Source of the DNA: a virus
DNA: 34,254 bases
Virus record (IMG/VR): IMGVR_UViG_3300033149_006603
Location: 1-34,254 of that record
Strand: one strand, 5' to 3'
Made by a program: the position numbers and the translations under genes. Shown here piece after piece: positions 5,178 to 15,100 of the stretch. The notes beneath the pieces are model-generated. The model saw only the letters and a program-made list of their open reading frames with translations. It searched no databases and was not told the origin of the DNA. Positions within the stretch are counted from its first letter, which is position 1. Every line of letters begins with the position of its first letter.

Positions 5178-8100
5178 TTGTTCTCGTTTCTACCTAAGAA
5201 TACATTATTTTTCGACATAGAAACCGGGGGCATAGAATCAAAAGAATCTTCTGTATTTTCCCTTACCTACGGACAACGGGGAAGAAGATTAAGAACCAGC
5301 TATGCCTCTCCCGCCAAAGGTTCATTTGTTTCCAGGTGGGCCGAAGATATAGTTTTATCGAAAATCCAAGGAAAAAAGACAGTTAGCGAGCAGAGGCTCC
5401 TAGAAGCCTTTCTTAAAAAACTAGAAAAGAGAAGGGCAGGATCTACTTTAGCTGGTTGGAATATAGGCTATAAAGCTATTCCTCAGGCGAGTTGGATTGC
5501 TGGATTTGATATTCCTTTTCTTGTAAGTCGGGCCGGAAAATATGGATTACAAGGAAGATATCAACAGGCCTTTGGCCGCTTAACTACGAGAGATATAGGG
5601 CAGGAATTTCTGGCGAGTACAGCTTCAAGAATTTACGGTTTTGCCAAGAATTTACCTCAAGAGCGTTTATTTCAAATATTTGATCCTGATATTTATCGAC
5701 AACTAGAACCTTATGGAAGAGAGGCCTTCGCCTTACGTCAGAGAGGTTTGGGCGTACCTGAGATAGCCCGAAAATTACAGGGATATAGAGTCGCAGGGTG
5801 GAAACAGGATCTGGCCTACGAGTTGATGACTGGGAAGCCCCTAACTTCTGCTCATATGTCTGAGGCTGATGTTCAGGCTATGATAGAGATGTCTGGGAAA
5901 ACGTTGAATATTTCAGATGAACAGTTTGCCAGAAAGTGGCATTCGTTAGCGCTGAAAGGTAGGCTAGTAAGCTCGGCTAAGGCTCAAGTGAGAAGAGGGA
6001 AAGAGATAGGCTGGGAGGCGCTAGAAGCCAGGGCAACGAGATACGGACTAGATTGGAGTTCCATTAGGAGCACAATAGAGTCTGAGAGAAAATATTTTTC
6101 TGGATCTGGTCGCATTTGGGAGCGAGAAGTAGCGGAAGAAGCAGTTGTTAGGGCTAGATCAATTTTTGCTGGACGAAAGGGATTGCTTATTGGGGGAGCG
6201 GTTGCGGCAGGAGCAGCTCTTTTGTATGCCGTTAAGCCCCTTAGATGGCTGAATGACAGGGATGAGCAGCTAGAGGCCGTTAAAAGAGGTGAGTTAGCCG
6301 AGGTTAAAATTTATGGGGCAGATGATGCCTACAATGAAATAAAAGGTATGCCTGAGCAGGGAATAGGTCCTGTTTTAAGGCATGCCATGACTCCATTTGG
6401 GTCTGGATATCAAGGAGAAAGAGAAAAAGACGCTTTCGATTATTCTTCTTCGATTATCCCAGGTCTTTTTTCAGCAGGTGTCGGAGGATTTCTAGCTTTT
6501 GGACGTCGCGAGGGAACTTGGCTGAATGTGCCTGTTGATCCGGCAGAATATGCAGAATCTTTTACAAAATTCAAATATCGTCCCGGCGACATCATTGTTT
6601 CTCGTAATGTTCTTTACGACGCCCCCTTCCATGTGGCAATCGTGGGTCCCGATAAAAGCGTATACCAAGCGTGGCCCGGGGCGGGGGGAAAAGCCGTTGT
6701 ACAGCGAGAAAGTATAAGCTCTTATGTTAGGGGTCAGATAAAAATACATGCTGCCGAAAAAATGGAGTACCCTCTTTTCGGTGTAGTGCGCCCCTCCGCT
6801 TTATCAGAAAGCAAACGTCTAGAAGTGGCCAGAAATGCAGCCGGGATATATGGCGACTTTATTTGGGGAACAATTAGGCCAAGATATGGGCTGCTTGCGA
6901 ACCAGGGTGTAAATGAGTTTAACTGTTTAAGCTATGTATCGGAAGCTTATAGTAGAGCTGGGGCGGAGTTCTTCAAGCCAGAGGTCAAGAGGGCTTTTCC
7001 GTGGAATGTTAGCGAAAAAGGCTGGGAATGGATGTTGAAAAGTCCGAGAAAAATCGGAGAGAAGCGTCTTCTTCCCAAATATGCGGCAGGGCTTGGACTC
7101 GTTAGTGCGGGGATTGGGGCAGCAACTGGCGACCCGCTTTTGGCTGGTTATGGCGTTGGAATGGTTGGGCTTTCGCTTGGGAGCAGGGCATTTTTAGAGA
7201 GTTCCCTTGCCAAGCGTCTTGGCTTGGTAGGTTTGGTTTTACCCGGTAAAACCAGAGCGCTCTTTATGAAGTCTCTCGCGTTTGCCGGTTATACAGCCAT
7301 GGCGCTTCCTGCCGTTTTAAGAGGGGCAAGCGACTTAAGCGATTTTGATGCATCAAGCTTGTTGAATGTGGCGGCAGCGGGCAGTAGTTTATATTTCGGG
7401 AAAACCGTATACGATACGATATTTAAGAATGTTCCCAAGTATGATCCTAAATCCAAGCGTTTGCTAATTCTCGCGGATGTGGCGGCTGGCGGAGCAATGG
7501 GACATACAATGCCAGCGGAGGCTATTAGAGATTGGGTTCAGAAACATGGCTGGGACGCTGATGTTGTTGGTGGTTTTGAGAACTTAAGTGGTCTAAAACA
7601 TTCTGGTGTTGGATACCGTGCGTTCGTAGATGCCGGATATAATACTCAATGGATATCTGGGCTTCCGGGTGTAGCGGTACAGTGGGACGTGCAGGGGAAA
7701 AATCTTTCTAGTCAGGCGAAATTCAGGTCTATTTTAACTAAGAATTTTGGTCTTAGTTCTGAGGGTATGGCTTTTGTCGTGCCTTCTGTAGAGCAGGCGG
7801 CAGATTATGCTTCGGTAACTGGTCAGAAGAACTTTTATTCATTCAATACCCTGGTTATCAAGCCGAAAACTTTTGAGAAAATACAGGCTATAAAAAGAAC
7901 GTTGGCAGCTGGACAGCTAAAGCTTCCCGGAATTTCGTCTGGAGAGAGGTTTGTAACTATTTCGGGCGGCGGGAAAGGCTTCGGGGTAGCTGAAGCCGCT
8001 AGGGTTTTGCAAGAAAGCGGATGGCTAAAAGAAACCAATAGAAAGGCTGTTATTTTTGCCGCCAATTTGAATACGCAAAGACCTAAGGCCTATAGAAGTC

Positions 8101-10181
8101 TAATGGAATTGGTGGAGAAGGATCCTTCGAGATTTATTGTTCACGATTTTGCTCCCGGAGGGGCTGGTAGAAGACTTACGGAGTATATGGCGGCAGCTGA
8201 TATAAATTTATTGGCCGGAGGAGCTTCCACTACGGTAGAAGCAACAGTCGCTGAGAAGCCGTTTCTTGCCTTTCGTGGAGCTGGAGTTCCAAAGTGGGAG
8301 CATTTTATCGGAAATCCAGAGTATGCCAGAGAGAAATGGGGGGCGTCGGTAAGGCTATATGAATTGCCTGGATTAGGAGAAGAAGCTGCCGAGAAGGTAA
8401 CTGAGCTAAGAGGGGCTTTGACTTTTCTCGAAAAACAGGGGGCGGTCAAGAGTGCAGTTCCTCGTATGTCAGAGTTTGACGCAGGTAAGAGAATAATAGA
8501 CATAATCGAAGAGGCGGAGAAAGCGGGGCAACTAAGGCCAGCGAAATTTAGGCCTACTCTCCAGGGGATGGTTTATCCTCTTTGGAAAAATCCTGGGGTG
8601 CGGCGAGCTGGATTGGCGACTCTCGGTATTTTTGCATTATTGGGGGTAAGTGGTCTGATTTCGGATGACGAAGAGGAAGTTTCCGATAGATTGGCAAAGG
8701 GGAACTATCAGGACCATAATACGATTCCTGGAATGCCGGAGGAGGGTATGAACGCCCAAATGCGGCATGAAATGACAGAGTTTGGTAGCGGCTGGCTAGG
8801 GAAGTTATTTAGGAGATTTGGCCGTAAAGCGTTGCCGGAAGCAGCAAGTACGGGTTGGCGATTATCTGCTCAACAAATGCGAGAAATGTCTGCCGTAGAA
8901 TTTAAAAGATTTGTATCTTCTCGTGCTAAATCCTCAAAATCATTACAAATTATAGGAGCGATGTCGAAGGAGAGTGGCGGTAATTGGGCGTTAAACGCTC
9001 GTCAACTTCAATCCCTTTCTACGGAAGAATTGATAAGAGAGATTAAGTCTCAAGGTGGCGAAGCAATAGGATTGCTTAAAGGAGCTTTTAAAGAAGCGGG
9101 GACGCAGGTTGGAAGAATTAGGGCAAATAAGGCTCTGAACCCGATTGAAGGATTAGGGTGCAGCGGGAAGGGTATTTTTACCGACTTCGGCTCTCCTTGG
9201 AAAGGCCCAGTTGTTTCAGGTCCTTTGGCGAAAAAGGTAGCCCTAAATGATCCGAGGATGTTCAATACTGTAGAGGGCTTGGTGCATGGGGGAATGAATG
9301 AGCGGAAGCGTCATGAAATGACTCCGTTTGGGGGGCCGTTTAATTGGGCTAAGGGATTGTTCAGGAAGACTTTTCCCGGTCAGAAGAATGCCTCTAAGAT
9401 ATTAAGCGAGATGAGCAAGAAAGAGAGTGTCATTGTTTTTCCAGAGAGATTAATGGGATATTTACCGAAAGAAATGAGGAAGGAGTATTCTGGGTTAGTC
9501 GGGGGATATCTTCCTTTGGCAGGAACACAGGCCACTAGGGCTAGGGGGGAAATGGCTTTCGAGGACATATTTAAGGTATTGAGGGCTCAGACTAGAGGGG
9601 ATGAAGCTGGACGAGAGCTGGCGAAGGAGTTTTATTCAGAAGCTGCTAAAAAAACAGGGCCTGGAGGGGGGATTCTTGTTTCCGAAAGAGGGTTTAAGAG
9701 AATGGCTCGTAAGGCGGGTGGAACGGATGTTATTTCAGAAACGATAGCTCACGAAAGAACTCATATGGGGTTAAGGGTTAAGGGGCTCCTAGAAGACGTA
9801 GAGGAAATATTTGATATGGCAGGGGCTTCTGGTGGGTACAAGAAATGGTTGAATAAGTATAAAAAACATGCCTATTATTCAAAAGAGCCAGGTCGGTTGG
9901 CGGAGGAATATGTAGCGCATGCGGCGGGAGCGGCTAAGAGGGGGATGACTAAGGCTGAAAAAGAAATGTATGCTCCTGCGATTGCTTATCTTAAAGGTAC
10001 TCCAGAGTTATCAGAATTTGCCGGATTGCAATTCCATAATAGAATGGGAGACATGACTAGGGCAGCTCAGCAGCAAGCGGTCTTAAATGCTAAGAACGGC
10101 GCCAAGAATCACATAAAACATACGAGCTCTTTAACAAATGCTGAAAGAGGATATAATAATGCCGGAAGGATTTGGGAGTAG
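5178..10181 (+). CDS. Giant polyvalent protein: DEDDh exonuclease, permuted papain-like peptidase, MurG-like glycosyltransferase, gluzincin-like metallopeptidase
   Basis: 1667 aa, TTG start directly after the upstream TAG, with GAGG inside the previous gene. Residues 1-260: DnaQ/RNase T-like DEDDh fold with D13 and E15 (FFDIETGG), D111 (GFDIPFL), H226 and D231 (SAHMSEADV). About 460-600: circularly permuted NlpC/P60 or C92-type peptidase, with PGDIIVSR and H485 (HVAIVG) before C583 (NCLSYVSEAY). About 758-1075: GT28/MurG-like, with GGAMGHTMPA at 771-780, ISGGGKGFG and the NLLAGGASTTVEA donor-site signature. About 1500-1600: HERTH (1525-1529) with possible third ligand E1576 or E1577 in AEEYVAH. 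Hydrophobic helices lie near 336-352, 633-665 and 1144-1160. Four FGS-type repeats occur at about 389-412, 1184-1207, 1322-1342 and 1365-1388. This resembles polyvalent proteins delivered with phage DNA; virion packaging is inference. Confidence 0.85.
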   Translation: MFSFLPKNTLFFDIETGGIESKESSVFSLTYGQRGRRLRTSYASPAKGSFVSRWAEDIVLSKIQGKKTVSEQRLLEAFLKKLEKRRAGSTLAGWNIGYKAIPQASWIAGFDIPFLVSRAGKYGLQGRYQQAFGRLTTRDIGQEFLASTASRIYGFAKNLPQERLFQIFDPDIYRQLEPYGREAFALRQRGLGVPEIARKLQGYRVAGWKQDLAYELMTGKPLTSAHMSEADVQAMIEMSGKTLNISDEQFARKWHSLALKGRLVSSAKAQVRRGKEIGWEALEARATRYGLDWSSIRSTIESERKYFSGSGRIWEREVAEEAVVRARSIFAGRKGLLIGGAVAAGAALLYAVKPLRWLNDRDEQLEAVKRGELAEVKIYGADDAYNEIKGMPEQGIGPVLRHAMTPFGSGYQGEREKDAFDYSSSIIPGLFSAGVGGFLAFGRREGTWLNVPVDPAEYAESFTKFKYRPGDIIVSRNVLYDAPFHVAIVGPDKSVYQAWPGAGGKAVVQRESISSYVRGQIKIHAAEKMEYPLFGVVRPSALSESKRLEVARNAAGIYGDFIWGTIRPRYGLLANQGVNEFNCLSYVSEAYSRAGAEFFKPEVKRAFPWNVSEKGWEWMLKSPRKIGEKRLLPKYAAGLGLVSAGIGAATGDPLLAGYGVGMVGLSLGSRAFLESSLAKRLGLVGLVLPGKTRALFMKSLAFAGYTAMALPAVLRGASDLSDFDASSLLNVAAAGSSLYFGKTVYDTIFKNVPKYDPKSKRLLILADVAAGGAMGHTMPAEAIRDWVQKHGWDADVVGGFENLSGLKHSGVGYRAFVDAGYNTQWISGLPGVAVQWDVQGKNLSSQAKFRSILTKNFGLSSEGMAFVVPSVEQAADYASVTGQKNFYSFNTLVIKPKTFEKIQAIKRTLAAGQLKLPGISSGERFVTISGGGKGFGVAEAARVLQESGWLKETNRKAVIFAANLNTQRPKAYRSLMELVEKDPSRFIVHDFAPGGAGRRLTEYMAAADINLLAGGASTTVEATVAEKPFLAFRGAGVPKWEHFIGNPEYAREKWGASVRLYELPGLGEEAAEKVTELRGALTFLEKQGAVKSAVPRMSEFDAGKRIIDIIEEAEKAGQLRPAKFRPTLQGMVYPLWKNPGVRRAGLATLGIFALLGVSGLISDDEEEVSDRLAKGNYQDHNTIPGMPEEGMNAQMRHEMTEFGSGWLGKLFRRFGRKALPEAASTGWRLSAQQMREMSAVEFKRFVSSRAKSSKSLQIIGAMSKESGGNWALNARQLQSLSTEELIREIKSQGGEAIGLLKGAFKEAGTQVGRIRANKALNPIEGLGCSGKGIFTDFGSPWKGPVVSGPLAKKVALNDPRMFNTVEGLVHGGMNERKRHEMTPFGGPFNWAKGLFRKTFPGQKNASKILSEMSKKESVIVFPERLMGYLPKEMRKEYSGLVGGYLPLAGTQATRARGEMAFEDIFKVLRAQTRGDEAGRELAKEFYSEAAKKTGPGGGILVSERGFKRMARKAGGTDVISETIAHERTHMGLRVKGLLEDVEEIFDMAGASGGYKKWLNKYKKHAYYSKEPGRLAEEYVAHAAGAAKRGMTKAEKEMYAPAIAYLKGTPELSEFAGLQFHNRMGDMTRAAQQQAVLNAKNGAKNHIKHTSSLTNAERGYNNAGRIWE

Positions 10182-10183
10182 GG

Positions 10184-10840
10184 ATGTTTGATAAGTTACT
10201 CGCAGGTACTCTAAAAACTGGTTTTCGGGGACTGAAGGCTGTTCATTGGGGGTTGCGAGGTAGTCTTGTTCGCAGGATGGCTACTACAAGTTTGCTTGGA
10301 GGTTTGGGAGCGGCGACAATAGGCGCTCCAGGCAGTTCCTTGGAAACCCGATTTGGTGCGTTTGTTGGTGGAGCTACCTTGGGAGCTTTGGCGGGAGCGG
10401 CCTCTTTTTTGCCATTGCGAAAAATGGCTTGGGGGGCGACAAAGAGTGGTATTTCGACAGGAATGTACGCTACTGGAAGTTTGGCAAAAAGTGCTTATGG
10501 TTTAGCTCGGAGGCACCCGGGACCTTTGCTTCTTGGTGCCGGAGCTTATGGGTTATATAGTTTCGCGAGTCCTTTTGTTGGAGGTTTATCCGGAGGAGAT
10601 AGGTTGGATTTGATGGCCTCCTATGATCCAGAGACTTTGCAGAGAGAGGCGCAGGGAATCATACAGACCGGCGGTGGCCAATGGGCAGGTCAGTCTTTTA
10701 GTGAAATGTCGGGATATGTGCCGGTGGGGGCTGGAGTAATTCGAGGTGGCCCTCAATATGTTGCTCCCTCTATGACTGATTCTTTTACGCAAAGTACTTA
10801 TGGCTTAGTTCAAGGGCTGCATAAGGGGGCGATGTCTTAA
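10184..10840 (+). CDS. Gly/Ala-rich hydrophobic protein (218 aa)
   Basis: Start taken as ATG 10184 (MFDKLLAGTL), with GGGAG 5 bases upstream, rather than the in-frame TTG at 10172 inside the previous gene. Hydrophobic, glycine-zipper-like helices at about 37-75 and 107-133 (LLGGLGAATIGAPG, FVGGATLGALAGAASFLPL, LLLGAGAYGLYSFASPFVGG), with a soluble C-terminal tail. No family recognised. Shares its style with the next two genes and with the hydrophobic parts of the 1667-aa protein; its stop shares an A with the next ATG. Candidate internal virion or membrane-inserting protein used during genome delivery, by context only. Confidence 0.65.
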   Translation: MFDKLLAGTLKTGFRGLKAVHWGLRGSLVRRMATTSLLGGLGAATIGAPGSSLETRFGAFVGGATLGALAGAASFLPLRKMAWGATKSGISTGMYATGSLAKSAYGLARRHPGPLLLGAGAYGLYSFASPFVGGLSGGDRLDLMASYDPETLQREAQGIIQTGGGQWAGQSFSEMSGYVPVGAGVIRGGPQYVAPSMTDSFTQSTYGLVQGLHKGAMS

Positions 10841-11520
10841 TGGCGTTAAGTTCTATGGCATATCGGGCAGGTTTTGGTGAGGAATCGGGCGCTTTTTCTG
10901 ATGTGGGCATGAGCTTCGGTGTGGGAGCATTAACTGAGGCTATTGGGTTTGGTAGAGGAAGAGAGATAATAGAGCTTTCCAAGGGAGGTGTTTTCGGAGG
11001 TGGGTGGAAAAATCGTTTTCTATTAGGAGCTAAGCAAGGTTCTCTCGAAGCGGTTGGACTGGAGATGAAGGGAATAAAAAGTGTGTTTGGAGAGAGTGCT
11101 CTTGGGAGGTGGGGAGGAAGGCTTTTCATGGGGGGCTTTACTGCTTACTCTATGTACGAGGGATATCAACAGGGAGGCATTCTAGGGGCCATAAAGGGCG
11201 GGATCCGAGAAGTTGCTGTATTTGGGGCTATGCGTGTGGTTGGAGAAGTTGCTGGGGCGAGTATATTGGGGGGCTTGAGTGTTCCCGTTGCTGTTGGTGC
11301 TGCTGCTGGTTATGGAGCCTACAAGGCTTTAGAATACGGGCAGTCTCGGACTCGGGCGTTAAGAGAGACGGAGTTTGTGACTCCTGTGGTGGATCCGTAT
11401 GGGACAGGATATACGATGAGACAAAGAAGCCTAGCTTCGATTCAGAAAAGTTATTTAAATGGAAGAATGGCCATGGGGAACGAGGCCGTACTCTTGGGGG
11501 CCGGTAGAGGTCTAAGGTAG
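10840..11520 (+). CDS. Gly/Ala-rich hydrophobic protein (226 aa)
   Basis: ATG overlaps the TAA of the previous gene by one base, indicating translational coupling. The N-terminus, MALSSMAYRAGFGEESGAFS, is followed by several small-residue hydrophobic helices, the strongest at about 125-165 (EVAVFGAMRVVGEVAGASIL, then GGLSVPVAVGAAAGYGAYKA). The C-terminus is polar, with a PYGTGYTMRQRSL segment. Glycine-zipper helices like these pack in membranes or in channel-forming internal virion proteins. No enzymatic motif and no recognised family. Member of the three-gene set 10184-12104. Confidence 0.65.
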   Translation: MALSSMAYRAGFGEESGAFSDVGMSFGVGALTEAIGFGRGREIIELSKGGVFGGGWKNRFLLGAKQGSLEAVGLEMKGIKSVFGESALGRWGGRLFMGGFTAYSMYEGYQQGGILGAIKGGIREVAVFGAMRVVGEVAGASILGGLSVPVAVGAAAGYGAYKALEYGQSRTRALRETEFVTPVVDPYGTGYTMRQRSLASIQKSYLNGRMAMGNEAVLLGAGRGLR

Positions 11521-11537
11521 AATAGGAGGGTTTAGAA

Positions 11538-12104
11538 ATGGTAACTCCGAGCTTTTTAGGAGAAATAGGAAAATCGTTATTTAAACAATCGATACCTTTA
11601 CTTGGGAAATCGCTATTTATCATGGGGAGGGTAGGAGGCGAGCTTGCCCTGAGAAATCCTACTGTTGGAATGGGAAAATATATGGTTGGAGGTGCTGTAG
11701 CGGGTGGTATTTACGGAGCTTTTAGTGATGACACAAGTGTACTGGGAGGGGCTATTTTAGGCTCTGTGATAGGTTCTGGGTTGATGCATGGTAGAATGGC
11801 TGGGGGCGCGGCTTTGAGGGCAGCTAGCAAGGGAACTGGTCTTCGAGGTTTTGGACGAGAGTATCTTTCTGGTTATTATAAAACTCAAGGTCGATTTGTG
11901 AGGCAGGCCGCTAGGTCTGCGCGAAATATTGGAGGTTTACTAAGTTCTCATTTACCTTTTAATCCCATAAAGGGGCTTTCAAGTTCTTCTGATAGATGGA
12001 TTAGGGCGGCGACTTCTTATGGGCGTCGTTCCTGGGGGGCTGGACATGCGATTTCTGGGGGAGCTTCAATTTTTGAAACTCTTAAAAATCTTTATAGCTT
12101 CTGA
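11538..12104 (+). CDS. Gly/Ala-rich hydrophobic protein (188 aa)
   Basis: ATG with AGGAGG about 9 bases upstream. The hydrophobic core at about 47-92 (MVGGAVAGGIYGAF, VLGGAILGSVIGSGLMHGRM) has glycine-zipper spacing; the rest is basic and Ser/Arg-rich (RFVRQAARSARNIGGLL, SYGRRSWGAGH). Third of a set of small hydrophobic proteins between the polyvalent protein and the terminase. The basic tail could contact DNA or lipid head groups. No family recognised; a role in the virion or in genome entry is inference from the neighbourhood. Confidence 0.65.
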   Translation: MVTPSFLGEIGKSLFKQSIPLLGKSLFIMGRVGGELALRNPTVGMGKYMVGGAVAGGIYGAFSDDTSVLGGAILGSVIGSGLMHGRMAGGAALRAASKGTGLRGFGREYLSGYYKTQGRFVRQAARSARNIGGLLSSHLPFNPIKGLSSSSDRWIRAATSYGRRSWGAGHAISGGASIFETLKNLYSF

Positions 12105-12115
12105 GAAGAGTCCGA

Positions 12116-15100
12116 ATGATTAATCTCAAAAAGTGTTCTTCTACGTGCTTGGAATGTATTAAGCAATATAAAGAAAAGCATAAAGTAGATTTTAAAGAAA
12201 GCAATGAGCGACCTCATTTTGCGATTGACTGCGGTGGTATCCCCAAAGAGTACCTAACGGAAGAAGAGGCGGCGGGATTTTCGGATCTAGAATACAGAGA
12301 AGTTCTTTCGTACTTAGATCCTGTTACTTGGGCCGCAGAAAATTTAGATTGGCATTGTTTAGATCCTGATGGGGAGATTTGGAAAAGAAAGAATCCCCAG
12401 GAGTATTTGAATTGGCGGAAGAAAAATCCTGGAGTAGATATTCTGGGTCACTCTCGATATCATCGACCATATCAGGCTCTGATATTGCGTTGTCGGGCCA
12501 GGCATAAGGTGATGCGCGTCGGACGTCAGGCCGGAAAATCTGAAGCCATTGTGGTCGCAATGCTTTATCATATGTTCGTAAAGCCTGGTGTTCCGGAAAA
12601 TGAGGGATTTATTATTGTTCTTGTTACTCCTTATCAGACTCAGATTGAGCTCATTTTTAAGAGAATAACCGAGTTGCTTCAGTCTAGTGTTAAGCTTCAG
12701 AATTCTATTCATAGAAGCGTGAAAGCTCCTCAGTATCAGTTGGAGCTGCACAATAATAGTCGTATTGCTGGATTTACTGCAGGTTCGAAGTCTAGTGGCG
12801 GAGCGACAAGCGTTCGTGGGCAGCACGCAAATATGCTTTGTTTAGATGAAGGATCTCTTGTCAATACGGGTGAATTTTCATTAAAGCCGATAGAAAAGCT
12901 TACCCTACAGGACACTGTTTTGGGAGCGGATTTCGATAGAATAGAAGTCGGGGAAATAATTGCAAATTTCAAGAGAGAGGCTGAGGTCATTAGGATATCT
13001 ACTCCGTTGACGACTCTTCGATGCACTCCGGACCATCCTATTTTTAACGGGAGAGAAGATGTTCCTGCCGAAAGAGCTCGGGAGGCTATTGTAGATCTTT
13101 CTTATCGGAATTTGTCCTTTAAGCAAGAGGCCATTATTGCTCGATTGGCAGGCTATAATTTTGGGGACGGGTGGATAACTGAAAATCTCAAAGAAGCTGG
13201 TTTTTCTGGAGACGAGAAGGATTTGCAGCAAATACTCCAGGACATTGTCGTATTAGGTGGGGAGCCGAGTGTAGGAAAGAATCGGTTTTCTATTAACAAG
13301 GAGCTTGGCATCGAGGGGATGGTGGCACAAATCGGCAGTAGATATGCGGTTAGATTGCTTAAGGATATATGCCCTAGGGGGAGAAAGGTGCATCAACAGC
13401 TTGCCGTGCCTTTGTCTGTCATGAATGGTTCGGCTATCGCGAAGAAGAATTTTCTTTCTGGATTATATAGCGCAGGAGGAACGGAATTGCGATACAAAAA
13501 GAACGGCACTACTCCTTGTGCGTTAGAGATAAGGATGAATTCTTCTAAAAAAGAGTTTATCGAAAAATGGATTTTCCAAATTGTAAAATTGCTAGAAAGT
13601 GTGGGCGTTAGAGTTTCAAAAGTTAAGATAAAGAAGGAAAAGGGGACGATCAATAAGGCCCAGGAGGATAGGTGGGTTGGTTTGATCAGGATGGCTAATT
13701 CAAGAAAGAATTTACTTCGTTTTATAGATGCTGTTGGAGCTTGTTATTCGATGGCCAAACAGCGAGCTTTTAACGCACACAGGCTTTACTGTTGGTACGA
13801 TTCTGTATACAAAGAGAGGGTATGGAAGAAAAACCGCAGGATTAGGGCTCTTGGATACTTGAAGAATAAGGAAACATCTTCTGCCTTGGGTATTCCACTT
13901 AGTACTGTGAAATTTCATAAAAAAAAATATCACCCGTTATTTTCAGAAAATAAGTTGGACGTCTCGGGTCTTATAGACAAGTTGTCGATAATTTCAGATG
14001 GATATGTTTTGCTTCCTATTTTGGATAAGCATCTGAAACGGAGAACTCTATCTACTGTTTACAATTTAACGTCTACGGCCTTTCATAGGTATTTTGGAAA
14101 CGGAATGTTAACTCACAACTGTTTGGATGAGGCTGACTATCTAAATTCCGATGACATGGACGCTGTTATGTCAGTTGTTACGAATTATCCCGAGGCGCTT
14201 GTTTGGATGTCTTCTACGCCTAGCGGAAAAAGAGATAAGTTTTTTAGTGTATGTCATGATATGGGCTGGAAAGAGTTCCATTTCCCTTCTTACGCAAATC
14301 CTTTGTGGAATGAGCGAATAGAGGCAAATTTTAGAAGCATTTTGACCAAGATTGCTTGGGAACACGAGATAGAGGCGAATTTTTCAGAACAAGAGCTTGG
14401 TGTTTTTCAGAATGCATATGTTGACGCGGCTAAGGATGTTCATGAGTATGAAGCGATGGTCCCCCAAAGGGGTTGGGCGTATATGATGGGGGTTGATTGG
14501 AATGATCCTGCTAATGGGACTACTATTTCAGTTGTAGGGTTTAATCCAGCGAATAACAACTATTATAAAGTGGCCAGAGAAATAGTTCAAAAAGCGGGAT
14601 GGACTCAGTTGGCGGCTTGTCAAAAAATAGCAGAATTGAATAGGCTTTGGCGGCCCGATAGGATTTACATAGATAAGGGGCATGGTTCAACTCAAGGAGA
14701 GATTTTGCGCAAATGGGGGTTTGAAGCTCTTACTGATCCGAGTCGCGGGAGGGGGCATCCGGATACAAAATTAAAAGATCTGGTTGTTTATGATTTTGGC
14801 TCTAATGTTGAGGTAAGAGATCCTTGGACTCAAAAAAAAGAAAAGAAGTATGCCAAGGCCTTCTTGGTCGAGAATGCAGTAAGATTTTTCGAAAGTCAGA
14901 TAATTCACTATCCCGCCTCCGACAAGGATTTTGCCAAACAGCTTAATGGCTATATTATCAAAAGGATAGGTGAGTCTGGTAAGCCGACTTACGAGGCAGG
15001 GCCTGCTGGAGATCATATGCTTGACGCATTCATGCTGGCCTTGGTTGCCTTTGCTCTGGAAACCTCTTCTTTGGGAAAGCCTAAATTTGATATGTCTATT

